Shown: positions 38,274 to 46,529, numbered from the stretch's first letter. The stretch: DNA of 64,000 nucleotides from an uncultured Phascolarctobacterium sp. (GCA_949295115.1 CASFJU010000002.1:95825-159824); one strand, 5' to 3'. Notes: generated by a model from the sequence alone, not told the origin. Program-made: numbers and translations.

Positions 38274-39953
38274 TTAAAACTGACCGTTAAGCATAAAGTG
38301 TATGCGGGTCTTATCTACTTCTTCGCCGTTAATGTCACGCATCAGCGGTACGCCGAGCGTTAAGCTTGTGTATATCTTGCGGTCGATAGTGCTTTTAATG
38401 CCCACGCCGGTGCCTGCCAGCACATGGTCGTCAAAAGCGCTGTCGCCGTAAACTGCACCGTAGTCAAAAAAGCAAAATGCCGATGTGGTTCTGGCTTTAT
38501 CCAGCGGCACGCTGTATTCCAAACTTGCGCTGTAGCCGCTGTCGCCGCCGAGGAAGCTTTCCTCATATCCGCGCACGCTGTACATGCCGCCGATGTAAAA
38601 CTGTTCTGCACTCAGCAGGTAGTCGTCAGGGCTCCACTGCGCGTCAAGCCTTGCGCTTAACATCTGCCCGGCATTGTACATTTTTTGCCAGAAGCCGTTA
38701 AAAAAGTATTTGGTAAAATTGTCCGATTCGCCGTCAATGGTTTCGCCATCGCCGAAGCGGATATTATGTTTTTGGTAAATTAAGCTGCTTGTGCCATAGT
38801 TTGTCATGCTGAAACCCGCGGTGTAGCTTTTTACCGTGTCATCCACCCAGTGGATGCCCAAAAAGTCGGTCTGCGAGTTCTGGTAGCCGTAATCCAGCGT
38901 TGCTTCCGTGCGCAGGTTTTCCGTTACAACCAGCGGCTGGATTAACGATACGCCGTAAGCATTGGAATGGCCTTTGATGTTAAGGTCTTCCAGCTCGCCA
39001 TCGGTAATATGCACGCTGTTGGTACTGTACGTTAAGCCCAGCTTGGTGCCGCTGCGCCCGACGGGCACGGTGTACATGGCGCTGAACGATTTTGTTCCGT
39101 CGCTGCGCATGCCGCTCATCGTCAGCATATCGCGCCTGCCGGTTAAGCTGCGGTCGGTCCAGAACAGCCCTTCGCGCCATTCGCCGCTCGATTCGCTGCC
39201 GGCGTTATCTACATATACGTTTACATAATTTTTTTGCGGCTCATAAGCCGATATAACATAATCCGTTGTGCCGGGTTCTTCGCCCGCGTGCATGGTAATG
39301 CGCAGCTGCACGTCGTTGGTGGCGTTAAAACGCAGCAGGTCGTCGTTTAAATCGTTGACGTTGTTAATTTCGCCGCGGTTTAAGCCGATGCGCCCGGCGA
39401 TGTAGTCCTCGCGCGTGCTGTCGTTGCCCGCGATATGGACGTTGCCGGTTTTGCCTTCGATAATTTTAAGTTCTACCACGCCGCCTTTAATGGTTTGCGG
39501 CGGCAGGTAAGCACGGCAGGTTAAGTAGCCTTTCTGCTGGTACAAATCGTTAATTTTGTTAACGATGTCGTACAGGTTTTGCAGCGTAATCTCCTGCCCG
39601 ATATATTGAGAGGTTATGGCGCTTGTTTCTTCCGCCGTCAGCACCTTGCTCTGTTCGATTTTAATATCGTTAAGCACAAATTTAACGGCGCTTTCGGCTG
39701 CCTGCTGGTCCTGTGCCGCTTCGCCTTCAACCTCGGCGCGCTGTTTGGCGCGGTCCTCGGCAATCTGGCGGGCAACGCGCTGGCGTTCCATGTATTCGCG
39801 CGTGCGGTTAAGCTGTACGCCCGGGTCGTTGGTGCCGTACTGCGGCGGCGGGTTGTTTTCGCCATAAGGCGGTGCAGCATAAGCCGCCGGTGCGGTGATA
39901 ACGCCTGCCAGCAACAGGCCGGTAATTATTTTTGCAACTTTTCTGGTAGCCAT
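38274..39953 (-). CDS. TpsB outer-membrane transporter (ShlB/FhaC/HecB family)
   Basis: The 559-residue protein exports the giant exoprotein. A signal peptide (residues 1-28, ending APAAYAAP) is followed by a charged plug-like helix with a Q- and R-rich stretch (50-85). Next come a POTRA_2 domain (about 90-165, VVELKIIEGKTGNVHIAG) and the FhaC-type barrel to the end, with the conserved motif VRGYEESFLGGDSGYSASLE near 465-485 (the VRGY tetrad of loop L6). It ends in FMLNGQF with a terminal F. AGAGGT precedes the start. Being first in the operon, tpsB-tpsA, it shares the divergent promoter region with the regulator at 40192. Confidence 0.94.
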   Translation of the reverse strand: MATRKVAKIITGLLLAGVITAPAAYAAPPYGENNPPPQYGTNDPGVQLNRTREYMERQRVARQIAEDRAKQRAEVEGEAAQDQQAAESAVKFVLNDIKIEQSKVLTAEETSAITSQYIGQEITLQNLYDIVNKINDLYQQKGYLTCRAYLPPQTIKGGVVELKIIEGKTGNVHIAGNDSTREDYIAGRIGLNRGEINNVNDLNDDLLRFNATNDVQLRITMHAGEEPGTTDYVISAYEPQKNYVNVYVDNAGSESSGEWREGLFWTDRSLTGRRDMLTMSGMRSDGTKSFSAMYTVPVGRSGTKLGLTYSTNSVHITDGELEDLNIKGHSNAYGVSLIQPLVVTENLRTEATLDYGYQNSQTDFLGIHWVDDTVKSYTAGFSMTNYGTSSLIYQKHNIRFGDGETIDGESDNFTKYFFNGFWQKMYNAGQMLSARLDAQWSPDDYLLSAEQFYIGGMYSVRGYEESFLGGDSGYSASLEYSVPLDKARTTSAFCFFDYGAVYGDSAFDDHVLAGTGVGIKSTIDRKIYTSLTLGVPLMRDINGEEVDKTRIHFMLNGQF

Positions 39954-40054
39954 AACCGTACCTCTTTTCTATCAGTTTTACTGATTTAGCAATTTAATTT
40001 TTTGCGTAGCAATCCATTATTATTCATATTAATTTTAGCATATTTGCTTTTGAC

Positions 40055-40081
40055 AAAGTGCAAATGTTTTATTTGCACTTT
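40055..40081. promoter_or_regulatory. perfect palindrome in the tpsB/regulator intergenic region
   Basis: AAAGTGCAAAT and ATTTGCACTTT are 11-bp perfect arms separated by GTTTT. The site lies 102 bases upstream of tpsB and 111 bases upstream of the divergent winged-helix regulator. Downstream toward tpsB there is a TAAAAT -10-like box (about 40034-40039), so the palindrome would cover or flank the -35 region. It is a good operator candidate for the adjacent regulator; alternatively it is an RNA hairpin. Confidence 0.6.
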
Positions 40082-40191
40082 TATGGCGTAACAATTGTTT
40101 ACAAAATTACACAAAATGTATTAAACTATATATAAAGCAATGTATTTTAATTGTTTTATAATTTTACGAATAAATGTTGAGGTGGCTGACG

Positions 40192-40905
40192 TTGCAAAGC
40201 ATCATTGCGCTTACCAATGACAACAAAACATTCACAAATTTATTTTATTACTGCACGCTGTACGGTTACCGCTTTAAAATAACCGGCAGCACGGAGGATG
40301 CGCTGGCGTATTTTGCGCAGCACCGCAGCAGTGTTTTTATTGTAGAATGTTCGGATAGGGAACAGAACTTTTTAAAATTTGCGCGGCACTTATCGCCAAG
40401 TCTATCCGTTATGGCTATCTGTGACGGGGGGGTGGACGAAGAAGTTGCTGTACTGGCTTTTAAAAACGGAGCGGACAGTGTTTTGCGTTTGCCCTGCGGC
40501 AGCCGCGAATTTTATTACCGCCTGCGCAACTTTTTAAGGCTGCTTAATTTGAACACCGGGCAGGAAAGCGTGCAGTTCATCACGCTGGGGCCGCTTAAAA
40601 TTTACCCGCAGAACAACCAGGTAATGTTTGGCGATGAGTTTGTGCCGCTGACATCGACGGAGTTTAAACTGCTGATGCTGTTTATTAACAAGCTTAACCA
40701 GATTATTGCAAGCGAAGAACTGTACCTGCGGATGTACGAAACGGACGAACTGCAATATACCAGCCGCGTGCTGGGCGTACACATCAGCAAGCTGCGGCAC
40801 AAGCTTAAGCTGGCAGACATAGAGGAACTTGATTTGAAAAATATCCACGGCAAGGGCTATTGCCTTACCTATACGGGCGGCAGCCGGAACGGAGATGACT
40901 TATGA
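40192..40905 (+). CDS. OmpR-type winged-helix regulator with a degenerate receiver
   Basis: The 237-residue protein has an N-terminal receiver-like domain (about 1-110) and a C-terminal OmpR/PhoB DNA-binding domain (about 125-230, with LTSTEFKLLMLFINKLNQI and LGVHISKLRHKL, IHGKGYCL). The residue at the phosphorylation position is glutamate (VFIVECS, E52 from this start). The acidic pair is ND, and the conserved lysine is missing, so it probably works without phosphorylation, perhaps as a phospho-mimic. The TTG at 40192 is preferred because GAGGTGG lies seven bases upstream; the ATG at 40174 has no ribosome binding site. It overlaps the PAS protein gene by four bases and is divergent from tpsB. 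Confidence 0.85.
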   Translation: MQSIIALTNDNKTFTNLFYYCTLYGYRFKITGSTEDALAYFAQHRSSVFIVECSDREQNFLKFARHLSPSLSVMAICDGGVDEEVAVLAFKNGADSVLRLPCGSREFYYRLRNFLRLLNLNTGQESVQFITLGPLKIYPQNNQVMFGDEFVPLTSTEFKLLMLFINKLNQIIASEELYLRMYETDELQYTSRVLGVHISKLRHKLKLADIEELDLKNIHGKGYCLTYTGGSRNGDDL

Positions 40906-42269
40906 AACAGAGCGAATTTTGTAAAAAAGCACAACAAAACGCCATAGCTGTTTTAAAAGCCTATTTTGTCGAAAGCAACATGGAAAAAGCGCTGAGCTAT
41001 TTTTCCAAGGATTGCAGCAGCTGGATTGGCTGGGGTGAAAACGAACTTTACCTTAATTACCCGGACGTTTTTAATACCTTTACCCGCCGCACCGGCGAGA
41101 TACTGCGCCACACGATGGACGATACCAACAGCTGTGTTTTGTTTGACGGCGGCAACTTTTGCATGGTGCTTGTAACCGCAACCATTACGCCTGCGCCGCA
41201 GACGGGCACTTATTTTAAGGAAAACGGCCGCTTTACCTTTGCTTTCCGCAGTGAAGACGGCGAGCCCAAAGTTGTACAGCTTCATTCATCTGCCCCGTGG
41301 CATAAATTGCAGGTTGGCGAGGTTTACCCGCAGGAAGAAGGCAGCAAGGCGTTTTTTAAACTGGAACAGCAGCTTGACAGCGGCAACCTGCCTGCCTTTA
41401 CCGCGGCAAACACGCCCAACGGCTTAAAATGCTGCCTGGTGGATAAGGATTACCCCGCCGTATACCTTAACAAGGCGCTTTATAAACTGGCAGGTTACAA
41501 CAGCATGACGGAAATGCTGACGGCCACCCACGGCGAAATGAAAAACATGGTTTACGCCGCCGATTTGCCGAAGCTGAAAAAAGTTATGGCAACGCACTGC
41601 GGCAGCGAGCCTTACACCATTAACTACCGCCTGCTGCGCAAGGACGGCACCGCAGTCTGGGTGCTGGAGCGTGGGCAGTTTACGCCGACGGACGGCGATG
41701 ATGATTACTTTATCTGCACCATTGCCCCGCTGATGCAGGAACAGGACAGCTTTAATTACGGCACGCTCGTCAATTACGACGATATCGCCAGCGCGCAGAT
41801 ACCGATGGATTTGTATTTTAAGGCTGCGCTTGATATTATCGAGCAGAATGACAAACAAACGGCGATGGAAAAACTGATGAAGCTGTGCTGCAGCATGGCG
41901 CAGATAAGCGGCGCGTTTATTAAGGATATCCGCCGCAGCGGCGAATTTATGCCCGTTGTTGCCAAATATTTTAACGGCAGCGACGAGTTTACCAGCCTTT
42001 TGAAATGCACGCCGGAGGACATTGTAAACCGCTTTAACAGCCAGGGGCTGAACCAGTGCAGCAACACCGTGCTTTTACCGAAGGTTTACAAGGATAAGCT
42101 GGACGCGCTTGACGTTAAGGCTTATTTAAGCAAAACCATCCGCACCGGCGGCAGCGACAGTTATGTTTTAACTTTTGTGAGCCTTGGCACGCCGCACAAC
42201 TGGACGGACAGCGACAAGGATTTTATTACGCAGACGGCAAGGCTTCTGGCGCTGCTCTTAGACAAATAA
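40902..42269 (+). CDS. soluble PAS-domain signalling protein, no kinase domain
   Basis: The 455-residue protein has no membrane segment. Residues 1-130 look like an NTF2/SnoaL-type or similar sensory fold (YFSKDCSSWIGWGENELYL). Residues 170-285 form a PAS domain of the PAS_3 type (LNKALYKLAGYNSMTEML, YRLLRKDGTAVWVLERGQF). Residues 300-455 are helical and GAF-like. No histidine kinase, GGDEF or phosphatase motif is seen. It is translationally coupled to the pseudo-receiver regulator, so it may sense a ligand and control that regulator by contact. I do not recognise a named family beyond the PAS segment. Confidence 0.75.
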   Translation: MKQSEFCKKAQQNAIAVLKAYFVESNMEKALSYFSKDCSSWIGWGENELYLNYPDVFNTFTRRTGEILRHTMDDTNSCVLFDGGNFCMVLVTATITPAPQTGTYFKENGRFTFAFRSEDGEPKVVQLHSSAPWHKLQVGEVYPQEEGSKAFFKLEQQLDSGNLPAFTAANTPNGLKCCLVDKDYPAVYLNKALYKLAGYNSMTEMLTATHGEMKNMVYAADLPKLKKVMATHCGSEPYTINYRLLRKDGTAVWVLERGQFTPTDGDDDYFICTIAPLMQEQDSFNYGTLVNYDDIASAQIPMDLYFKAALDIIEQNDKQTAMEKLMKLCCSMAQISGAFIKDIRRSGEFMPVVAKYFNGSDEFTSLLKCTPEDIVNRFNSQGLNQCSNTVLLPKVYKDKLDALDVKAYLSKTIRTGGSDSYVLTFVSLGTPHNWTDSDKDFITQTARLLALLLDK

Positions 42270-42287
42270 CCGTACACAAAAACAAAA

Positions 42288-42316
42288 ATCCCACGGAACA
42301 AATCCGTGGGATTTTT
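42288..42316. terminator. bidirectional terminator between PAS gene and metQ
   Basis: AATCCCACGGA and TCCGTGGGATT form an 11-bp perfect stem with a four-base loop, followed by TTTTT. The two flanking genes converge on it. Confidence 0.9.
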
Positions 42317-42342
42317 TACGTTATGCGTTTTTAAGGCCGTTA

Positions 42343-43155
42343 TTAAAATGCCGGTACAACAGCGCCTTTGTAGGTTTCTTCGATGAATTTTTTAACTTCG
42401 GGGCTGGTGAGGGCTTTAGCCAGTTTTTGCAGTTCGGGGCGGTTTTCATCGCCTTTGCGGATTGCAACTACGTTAGCATACGGAGATTCCTTCGGTTCGG
42501 TAAAGAGGGAATCTTTAACCGGGTTGAGGTTGGCTTCCATTGCGAAGTTGGAGTTGATTACGGAATAATCAACGTCGTTCATGGAACGCGGCAAAAGTGC
42601 TGCTTCGATTTCCACGATTTCGATGTTTTTCGGGTTGTCTACAATATCGCCGGGGGTGGCGGTAATGGTTACACCGTCTTTAAGTTTTAACAGGCCTGCG
42701 CTTTGCAACAGCATCAGGGCACGGCCGCCGTTGGTCGGGTCGTTCGGGATGGCGATTTTAGCGCCTGCGGGCATTTCGTCAAGAGATTTGAATTTAGCAG
42801 AGTAAACGCCCATCGGCTCGATGTGTACTTTGGTTAAGGTAACCAGCGGCATGTTGCGTTCTTTGGCAAATTCTTCAAGGTAAGGAATGTGCTGGAAGAA
42901 GTTAGCGTCAATTTCCTTATCGTTAAGGGACAGGTTCGGTTTTACATAGTCGCTGAACTCGATAATTTGCAGGTCAACGCCTTCTTTTGCAAGCTGCGGT
43001 TTAACAAAGTTCAGCAGTTCGGCATGGGGCACCGGCGTTGCGCCGACTTTCAATACGGCTTTGCCGTCTTCGGATTTGGTTTCGCTGCCGCCGCAGCCGG
43101 CAATTAAAAGAGCCAGGGTCAGCACTGCGCACAGCACAAGCAGGATTTTTTTCAT
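42343..43155 (-). CDS. metQ: MetQ/NlpA family methionine-binding lipoprotein
   Basis: The 270-residue protein has a lipobox near residue 21 (LLIAGCGGS), then the MetQ substrate-binding fold: VGATPVPHAELLNFVKP, IEFSDYVKPNLSLNDKEIDANFFQH, IAIPNDPTNGGRALMLLQSAGL and SVINSNFAMEA. MetQ delivers D- or L-methionine to the MetNI ABC transporter. The SAM-I riboswitch upstream supports this substrate. No metN or metI lies next to it, which is unusual; they must be elsewhere or the protein serves another role. The start has AGGAGAG upstream. Confidence 0.94.
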   Translation of the reverse strand: MKKILLVLCAVLTLALLIAGCGGSETKSEDGKAVLKVGATPVPHAELLNFVKPQLAKEGVDLQIIEFSDYVKPNLSLNDKEIDANFFQHIPYLEEFAKERNMPLVTLTKVHIEPMGVYSAKFKSLDEMPAGAKIAIPNDPTNGGRALMLLQSAGLLKLKDGVTITATPGDIVDNPKNIEIVEIEAALLPRSMNDVDYSVINSNFAMEANLNPVKDSLFTEPKESPYANVVAIRKGDENRPELQKLAKALTSPEVKKFIEETYKGAVVPAF

Positions 43156-43208
43156 TGGTACATCTCTCCTTTAAAAATTTTACACACTGCACAATAACGA
43201 AAGTATTA

Positions 43209-43349
43209 AAAAAGCTCTTTCGCGAGGAAAGAGCGTAAGTTTTACTTTCCTCTCATCTATCAAGAATTTTCTTGCAGGATTTAGCACCATGGCACAGCCT
43301 GGTTGCCGGGTTTCATTGGGCCTGTCCCTCAACCGCTCTCGATAAGAGT
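43209..43349 (-). promoter_or_regulatory. SAM-I (S-box) riboswitch with terminator
   Basis: Read on the minus strand, P1 forms between CTCTTATC (43349-43342) and GATGAGAG (43258-43251). The S-box core follows: GAGGGACAGGCCC, ATGAAACCCGGCAACC and GGTGCTAAATCCTGC. Downstream a hairpin GCTCTTTC/GAAAGAGC (43235-43228 with 43222-43215) followed by CTTTTTT is the terminator. High S-adenosylmethionine should stabilise the aptamer, allow the terminator to form and stop metQ transcription. Confidence 0.95.
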
Positions 43350-43370
43350 GTGTTTATTAAGATGAAATTA

Positions 43371-43399
43371 TAATACAGCAATAGCAAGCGCTTGTCAAT
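43371..43399 (-). promoter_or_regulatory. promoter of the metQ transcript
   Basis: On the minus strand TTGACA (43399-43394) and TATTAT (43376-43371) are spaced by 17 bp. Transcription would start near 43364, just before the S-box P1 helix. Confidence 0.7.
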
Positions 43400-43476
43400 A
43401 AAAATTTACAAAACAGGCGCTTTTTATTTGCGGGCAGACGTTAATCTATGAATTTATGTCCAAACTGAAATATATT

Positions 43477-43740
43477 TTAAAATTCGTAATGCGACCACAT
43501 AGAAAGCACTTTTACTATTTTTAAATCCTCGTCGACTTTGTAAACAAGCCTGTGCTTAATATTAATGCGGCGTGAATACAGCCCTGCTAAATCGCCAACC
43601 AGTTTTTCATACGGCGGCGGATTTTGATATGGATTTATTTTTAAAATTTCTGTCAGCACTTTTACCTTCTGGCTTAAGCCTGCACTTTTAAGCTTCGGCA
43701 AATCCTTTAACGCTTCTTTTGAGATCATAACACTATACAT
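43477..43740 (-). CDS. yoeB: YoeB-type toxin (mRNA interferase)
   Basis: The 87-residue protein belongs to the Txe/YoeB branch of the RelE family. It has EKLVGDLAGLYSRRINIKHR in the middle and the C-terminal VLSMWSHYEF that carries the catalytic His and Tyr. YoeB cleaves ribosome-bound mRNA and slows translation. Length and active-site residues are intact. The start codon shares one base with the antitoxin stop (TAATG), indicating coupled translation. The operator organisation upstream of the antitoxin gene is like that of E. coli yefM-yoeB. Confidence 0.92.
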   Translation of the reverse strand: MYSVMISKEALKDLPKLKSAGLSQKVKVLTEILKINPYQNPPPYEKLVGDLAGLYSRRINIKHRLVYKVDEDLKIVKVLSMWSHYEF

Positions 43741-43988
43741 TACCAGTCTACCTCATCAGCGTTAACGCCTTCATCAACAGGCTCGGCATTTGCTTTTAAA
43801 ATTTTATCCACAACACCCGACTGTGAATACAGATACACCGTTTCCATTAAACCGCGGTAATCCGCTTCGGACATTATAACAACCGAACCTTCCTTAGTTG
43901 TAACATTAACCATATCATTGTATTTGGCAGTATTGTTTAAAACCTCAAAAATATTGCTGCGCAGCTTTGTCGCCGTCATCGTTGTCAT
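43740..43988 (-). CDS. yefM: YefM/Phd family antitoxin
   Basis: The 82-residue protein has the Phd/YefM N-terminal DNA-binding fold (TATKLRSNIFEVLNNTAKYN, then VNVTTKEGSVVIMSEADYRG) and an acidic, probably disordered C-terminal tail (EPVDEGVNADEVDW) that would neutralise YoeB. It is the first gene of the pair, with GGGGTGAT upstream of the ATG. It likely represses its own promoter through the two GTAC-centred sites at 44029-44044. Confidence 0.92.
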   Translation of the reverse strand: MTTMTATKLRSNIFEVLNNTAKYNDMVNVTTKEGSVVIMSEADYRGLMETVYLYSQSGVVDKILKANAEPVDEGVNADEVDW

Positions 43989-44020
43989 AATATCACCCCA
44001 AACATTCTTAATCTATTTAT

Positions 44021-44049
44021 ATTTTAACGTACATAATAGCGTACGTCAA
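44021..44049 (-). promoter_or_regulatory. yefM-yoeB promoter with paired GTAC operators
   Basis: On the minus strand TTGACG (44049-44044) and TAAAAT (44026-44021) are 17 bp apart. Between them, two GTAC palindromes (44029-44032 and 44041-44044) are 12 bp apart centre to centre. In E. coli the YefM operator also has two TGTACA-core palindromes with 12-bp spacing, so cooperative repression by YefM/YoeB is likely. Confidence 0.7.
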
Positions 44050-44064
44050 TATTCATATTAAAAT

Positions 44065-44448
44065 TCACACCTTGTTAGCCCATATAATTTTACGCCAAAA
44101 TTTTATCATAAGATGAAGGACTATTATATGAAAAACAACCAATTCACTCAATATCCATTTAAACTCATTGGTACTATTAAAGGCTATCGAAAGAAAAGAA
44201 ATAATAAAACATAAAAGATATCCCCATGACAACTTATTAAATTCTTTAAATTTTGCAACAATAAAACTTAATATTATTTGCATTAATAAAACAGGAGTAA
44301 TTATCGGAACGTTTTCCGTATTATTCGATATACTAACATTTAAATAATGTACCAAATCAATAACCAACAGCATAAAATTAACTGCAATTAAGAACGAAAA
44401 ACCAATAACTAAAATCGGCAATACTGTTTTTAAATTTACATTTTTCAT
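44065..44448 (-). CDS. small membrane protein of unknown function
   Basis: The 127-residue protein has four predicted membrane helices (VLPILVIGFSFLIAVNFMLL, IITPVLLMQIILSFIVAKF, WGYLLCFIISFLSIAF and LVVFHIIVLHLMIKF). The DNA is markedly AT-rich compared with neighbouring genes and the ribosome binding site is poor, suggesting recent acquisition or weak expression. I do not recognise a family. It lies alone between the YefM promoter and the glnA terminator on the minus strand. Confidence 0.5.
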   Translation of the reverse strand: MKNVNLKTVLPILVIGFSFLIAVNFMLLVIDLVHYLNVSISNNTENVPIITPVLLMQIILSFIVAKFKEFNKLSWGYLLCFIISFLSIAFNSTNEFKWILSELVVFHIIVLHLMIKFWRKIIWANKV

Positions 44449-44510
44449 TATAATTACCAATCTTAAATAAATATATTATATTTTCATCATACCACTAATT
44501 GTATAAAATT

Positions 44511-44541
44511 ATAAAACCCCGATACTTTCGTACCGGGGTTT
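44511..44541 (-). terminator. terminator of glnA
   Basis: AAAACCCCG and CGGGGTTTTT form a 9-bp stem around TACGAAAGTAT on the minus strand, followed by ATAATTTTAT. It lies about 28 bases past the glnA stop. Confidence 0.75.
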
Positions 44542-44568
44542 TTAAACAGCCTTCCCTCATTTGGCCAT

Positions 44569-46476
44569 TCAGTCGATAATGTTGTGCTGATATTCGTTGT
44601 ATTGTGCTTTCAGCTTCTGCATCAGCTCTGCCATTTCCAACTGCAGGCTGCTGGCGGCGTCAAAATCGCCCCTTGCAAATGCCTGGCGCGTCATGGTAAA
44701 CAGGCTCGGCTGGTCGGTAAAGTCTTTTGCCATAGTGTTGCGCATTGCGGCGATTTTCTCCCACATTGCAGCGTCGTGCGTGGTGTGGTTGTCGTCGTCA
44801 TGCAGTTTCTTCATCAGGCAGATTTCTTTGTGGTATTCAGGAATAATTCTGTTCAGCAGTTCGGTCTGCCAGCGGATTAAAGCGCCTGCCGCAAAGGAAT
44901 CGATAAATTCTTTTTTGAAGATGTTGCCCGCAGTCAGCACGGCAATTTTTTCAGGATAATTTTTGATAGCGCACATGTTTTCCCAAACGGTTGCAGGCGG
45001 TTTGCCGAAGAGATGCGCGCGTTCTTCTTCGTTGTAATCTTCAAAGACGTCGTGCTCGCTGCGGTATTCGCGGTCTTTTTCCAGATAGAAGCCTTCTTCG
45101 CCGGCTTTTTTGGAAAGCTCGTTTTCCATTTCTTTCAGCGTTTTGCCGGATTCCACGCAGGCTTTGATGCCGTCCAGCATGGCGATATAGAAAGCGGCAA
45201 TAGCAAGATAGGTGTTGGTGTACGGGTTCGGGGAACGCATTTCGATGCGCGTTGCCAGCGGATTATCAATGTCGCGGATTAAACCGGCAAGGATGGTACG
45301 GTTACGGGACGGTACTTCCGGGCTGAGGCCGAGCGAAGTAACGATGCAGACCGGAGCTTCAAAGCCGGGTTTCAGACGGTTCAGCGAGTCGATGGTGGAA
45401 GAAATAATCGGGTTGATTACTTCGTAGTTTTTAAGCAAGCCCATCATGGAGCCGTAACCAACTGCGGAAAGGAATTCTTTGTGCATATCCTGCGGGGCAA
45501 ACAGGTTAACGATTTTGCCGTTTTTCATTTTGGCGGCAATGCCGACATGGGTATGTTCGCCGCTGCCCGCAACGCCCGGCACCGGTTTTGCCTGGAAGGA
45601 AACTTCAAGGCCGTTGAGGCGGAAAATTTCTTTAACGATAATGCGAGCCAACAGTTCGTTATCGGCAGTCTGCACGCCGTAGCTGTATTTCCAGTCAACT
45701 TCCAGCTGTTCCATAACGTGGGTCATGTGGCCGCTGTCGTCAATCTGTCCGCGGACGCCGCCGCATTCCTTATGGCCCATTTCAGGCCCGAGACCGTAAG
45801 CTTCCAGCATTTCCACGGTCTGCTCCAGCGCGGTGCGCACGTTGCCGCGGCAGCGCTGCCAGTATTGTTCCTGCATCATCTGCGAGGAGCTTAACGCTTC
45901 AATCGGGGCATCCTCGCGCGGGGATTTAACCCAGAATTCCAGCTCGGTTGCGCAGGTGAAGATAAGTTTTTCAATGTCTTCGCCGTTGATGTGTTCAAGG
46001 CCCGCAACCTGCGGATGTTTTTTGAACAGCTCGGTCAGTTCTTTTTCAACGTAGTCCAGCGTGTCATGCAGAATGGAACGGGAATCGACGCGGACGTTAT
46101 TATGTACAAGGAAGCACGGAATACGCAGCGTGCCTATCATTTTGCCGGTAGCGGTATCAAAATGCTCGTAGTTATAATCAATGTACCAATTTACGCTGCT
46201 GTCAATTTTCATATCAACGCGCGCATTATTTAAAGTGGCAATGCCGGTAAGCACAACGGAGCTGCCGTCGGTCTGGGCAGCCATGCCTTCCATAATACCG
46301 TCAATATCTTTTAAAAACAGGCTGATGGGCACCTTTTCGTCGGTGTCGTTGCCCGCAAAGTCAACACCCATAAAAGATACGAATTTAATCTCCGGGTGTG
46401 CGGTTAAAATCTCGGTAAGGCTTGCACGGTTCTGTTCTTCGGGTTTAATCACATACAGCATATCGGGGTTCATCAT
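44569..46476 (-). CDS. glnA: glutamine synthetase, long form (635 residues)
   Basis: The protein makes glutamine from glutamate, ammonia and ATP. Catalytic segments include ATELEFWVKS (metal-binding Glu), PGVAGSGEHTHVGIAAKM (ammonium and ATP site), GFEAPVCIVTSLGLSPEVPSRNRT and ATRIEMRSPNPYTNTYLAI. At 635 residues it is much longer than GSI-alpha or GSI-beta enzymes (about 440-470) because of a C-terminal helical extension (about 500-635), as in a group known from Clostridia and Negativicutes. The TKPXXXG-like adenylylation motif is not visible. A leader hairpin upstream suggests attenuation. AGGTG precedes the ATG; a second in-frame ATG follows immediately. Confidence 0.9.
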   Translation of the reverse strand: MMNPDMLYVIKPEEQNRASLTEILTAHPEIKFVSFMGVDFAGNDTDEKVPISLFLKDIDGIMEGMAAQTDGSSVVLTGIATLNNARVDMKIDSSVNWYIDYNYEHFDTATGKMIGTLRIPCFLVHNNVRVDSRSILHDTLDYVEKELTELFKKHPQVAGLEHINGEDIEKLIFTCATELEFWVKSPREDAPIEALSSSQMMQEQYWQRCRGNVRTALEQTVEMLEAYGLGPEMGHKECGGVRGQIDDSGHMTHVMEQLEVDWKYSYGVQTADNELLARIIVKEIFRLNGLEVSFQAKPVPGVAGSGEHTHVGIAAKMKNGKIVNLFAPQDMHKEFLSAVGYGSMMGLLKNYEVINPIISSTIDSLNRLKPGFEAPVCIVTSLGLSPEVPSRNRTILAGLIRDIDNPLATRIEMRSPNPYTNTYLAIAAFYIAMLDGIKACVESGKTLKEMENELSKKAGEEGFYLEKDREYRSEHDVFEDYNEEERAHLFGKPPATVWENMCAIKNYPEKIAVLTAGNIFKKEFIDSFAAGALIRWQTELLNRIIPEYHKEICLMKKLHDDDNHTTHDAAMWEKIAAMRNTMAKDFTDQPSLFTMTRQAFARGDFDAASSLQLEMAELMQKLKAQYNEYQHNIID

Positions 46477-46529
46477 GTTCAGTCACCTGCGGCACGGGGC
46501 CGCGCTCCTTTCGTTTGTTTACTAAAATA

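Noticed and set aside
22200..38277. Many plus-strand reading frames of 60-300 codons across the giant adhesin gene
   Set aside because: They lie opposite a single intact 5397-codon frame, lack ribosome binding sites and have compositions expected from the complement of repeated Thr/Val/Asn/Gly codons.
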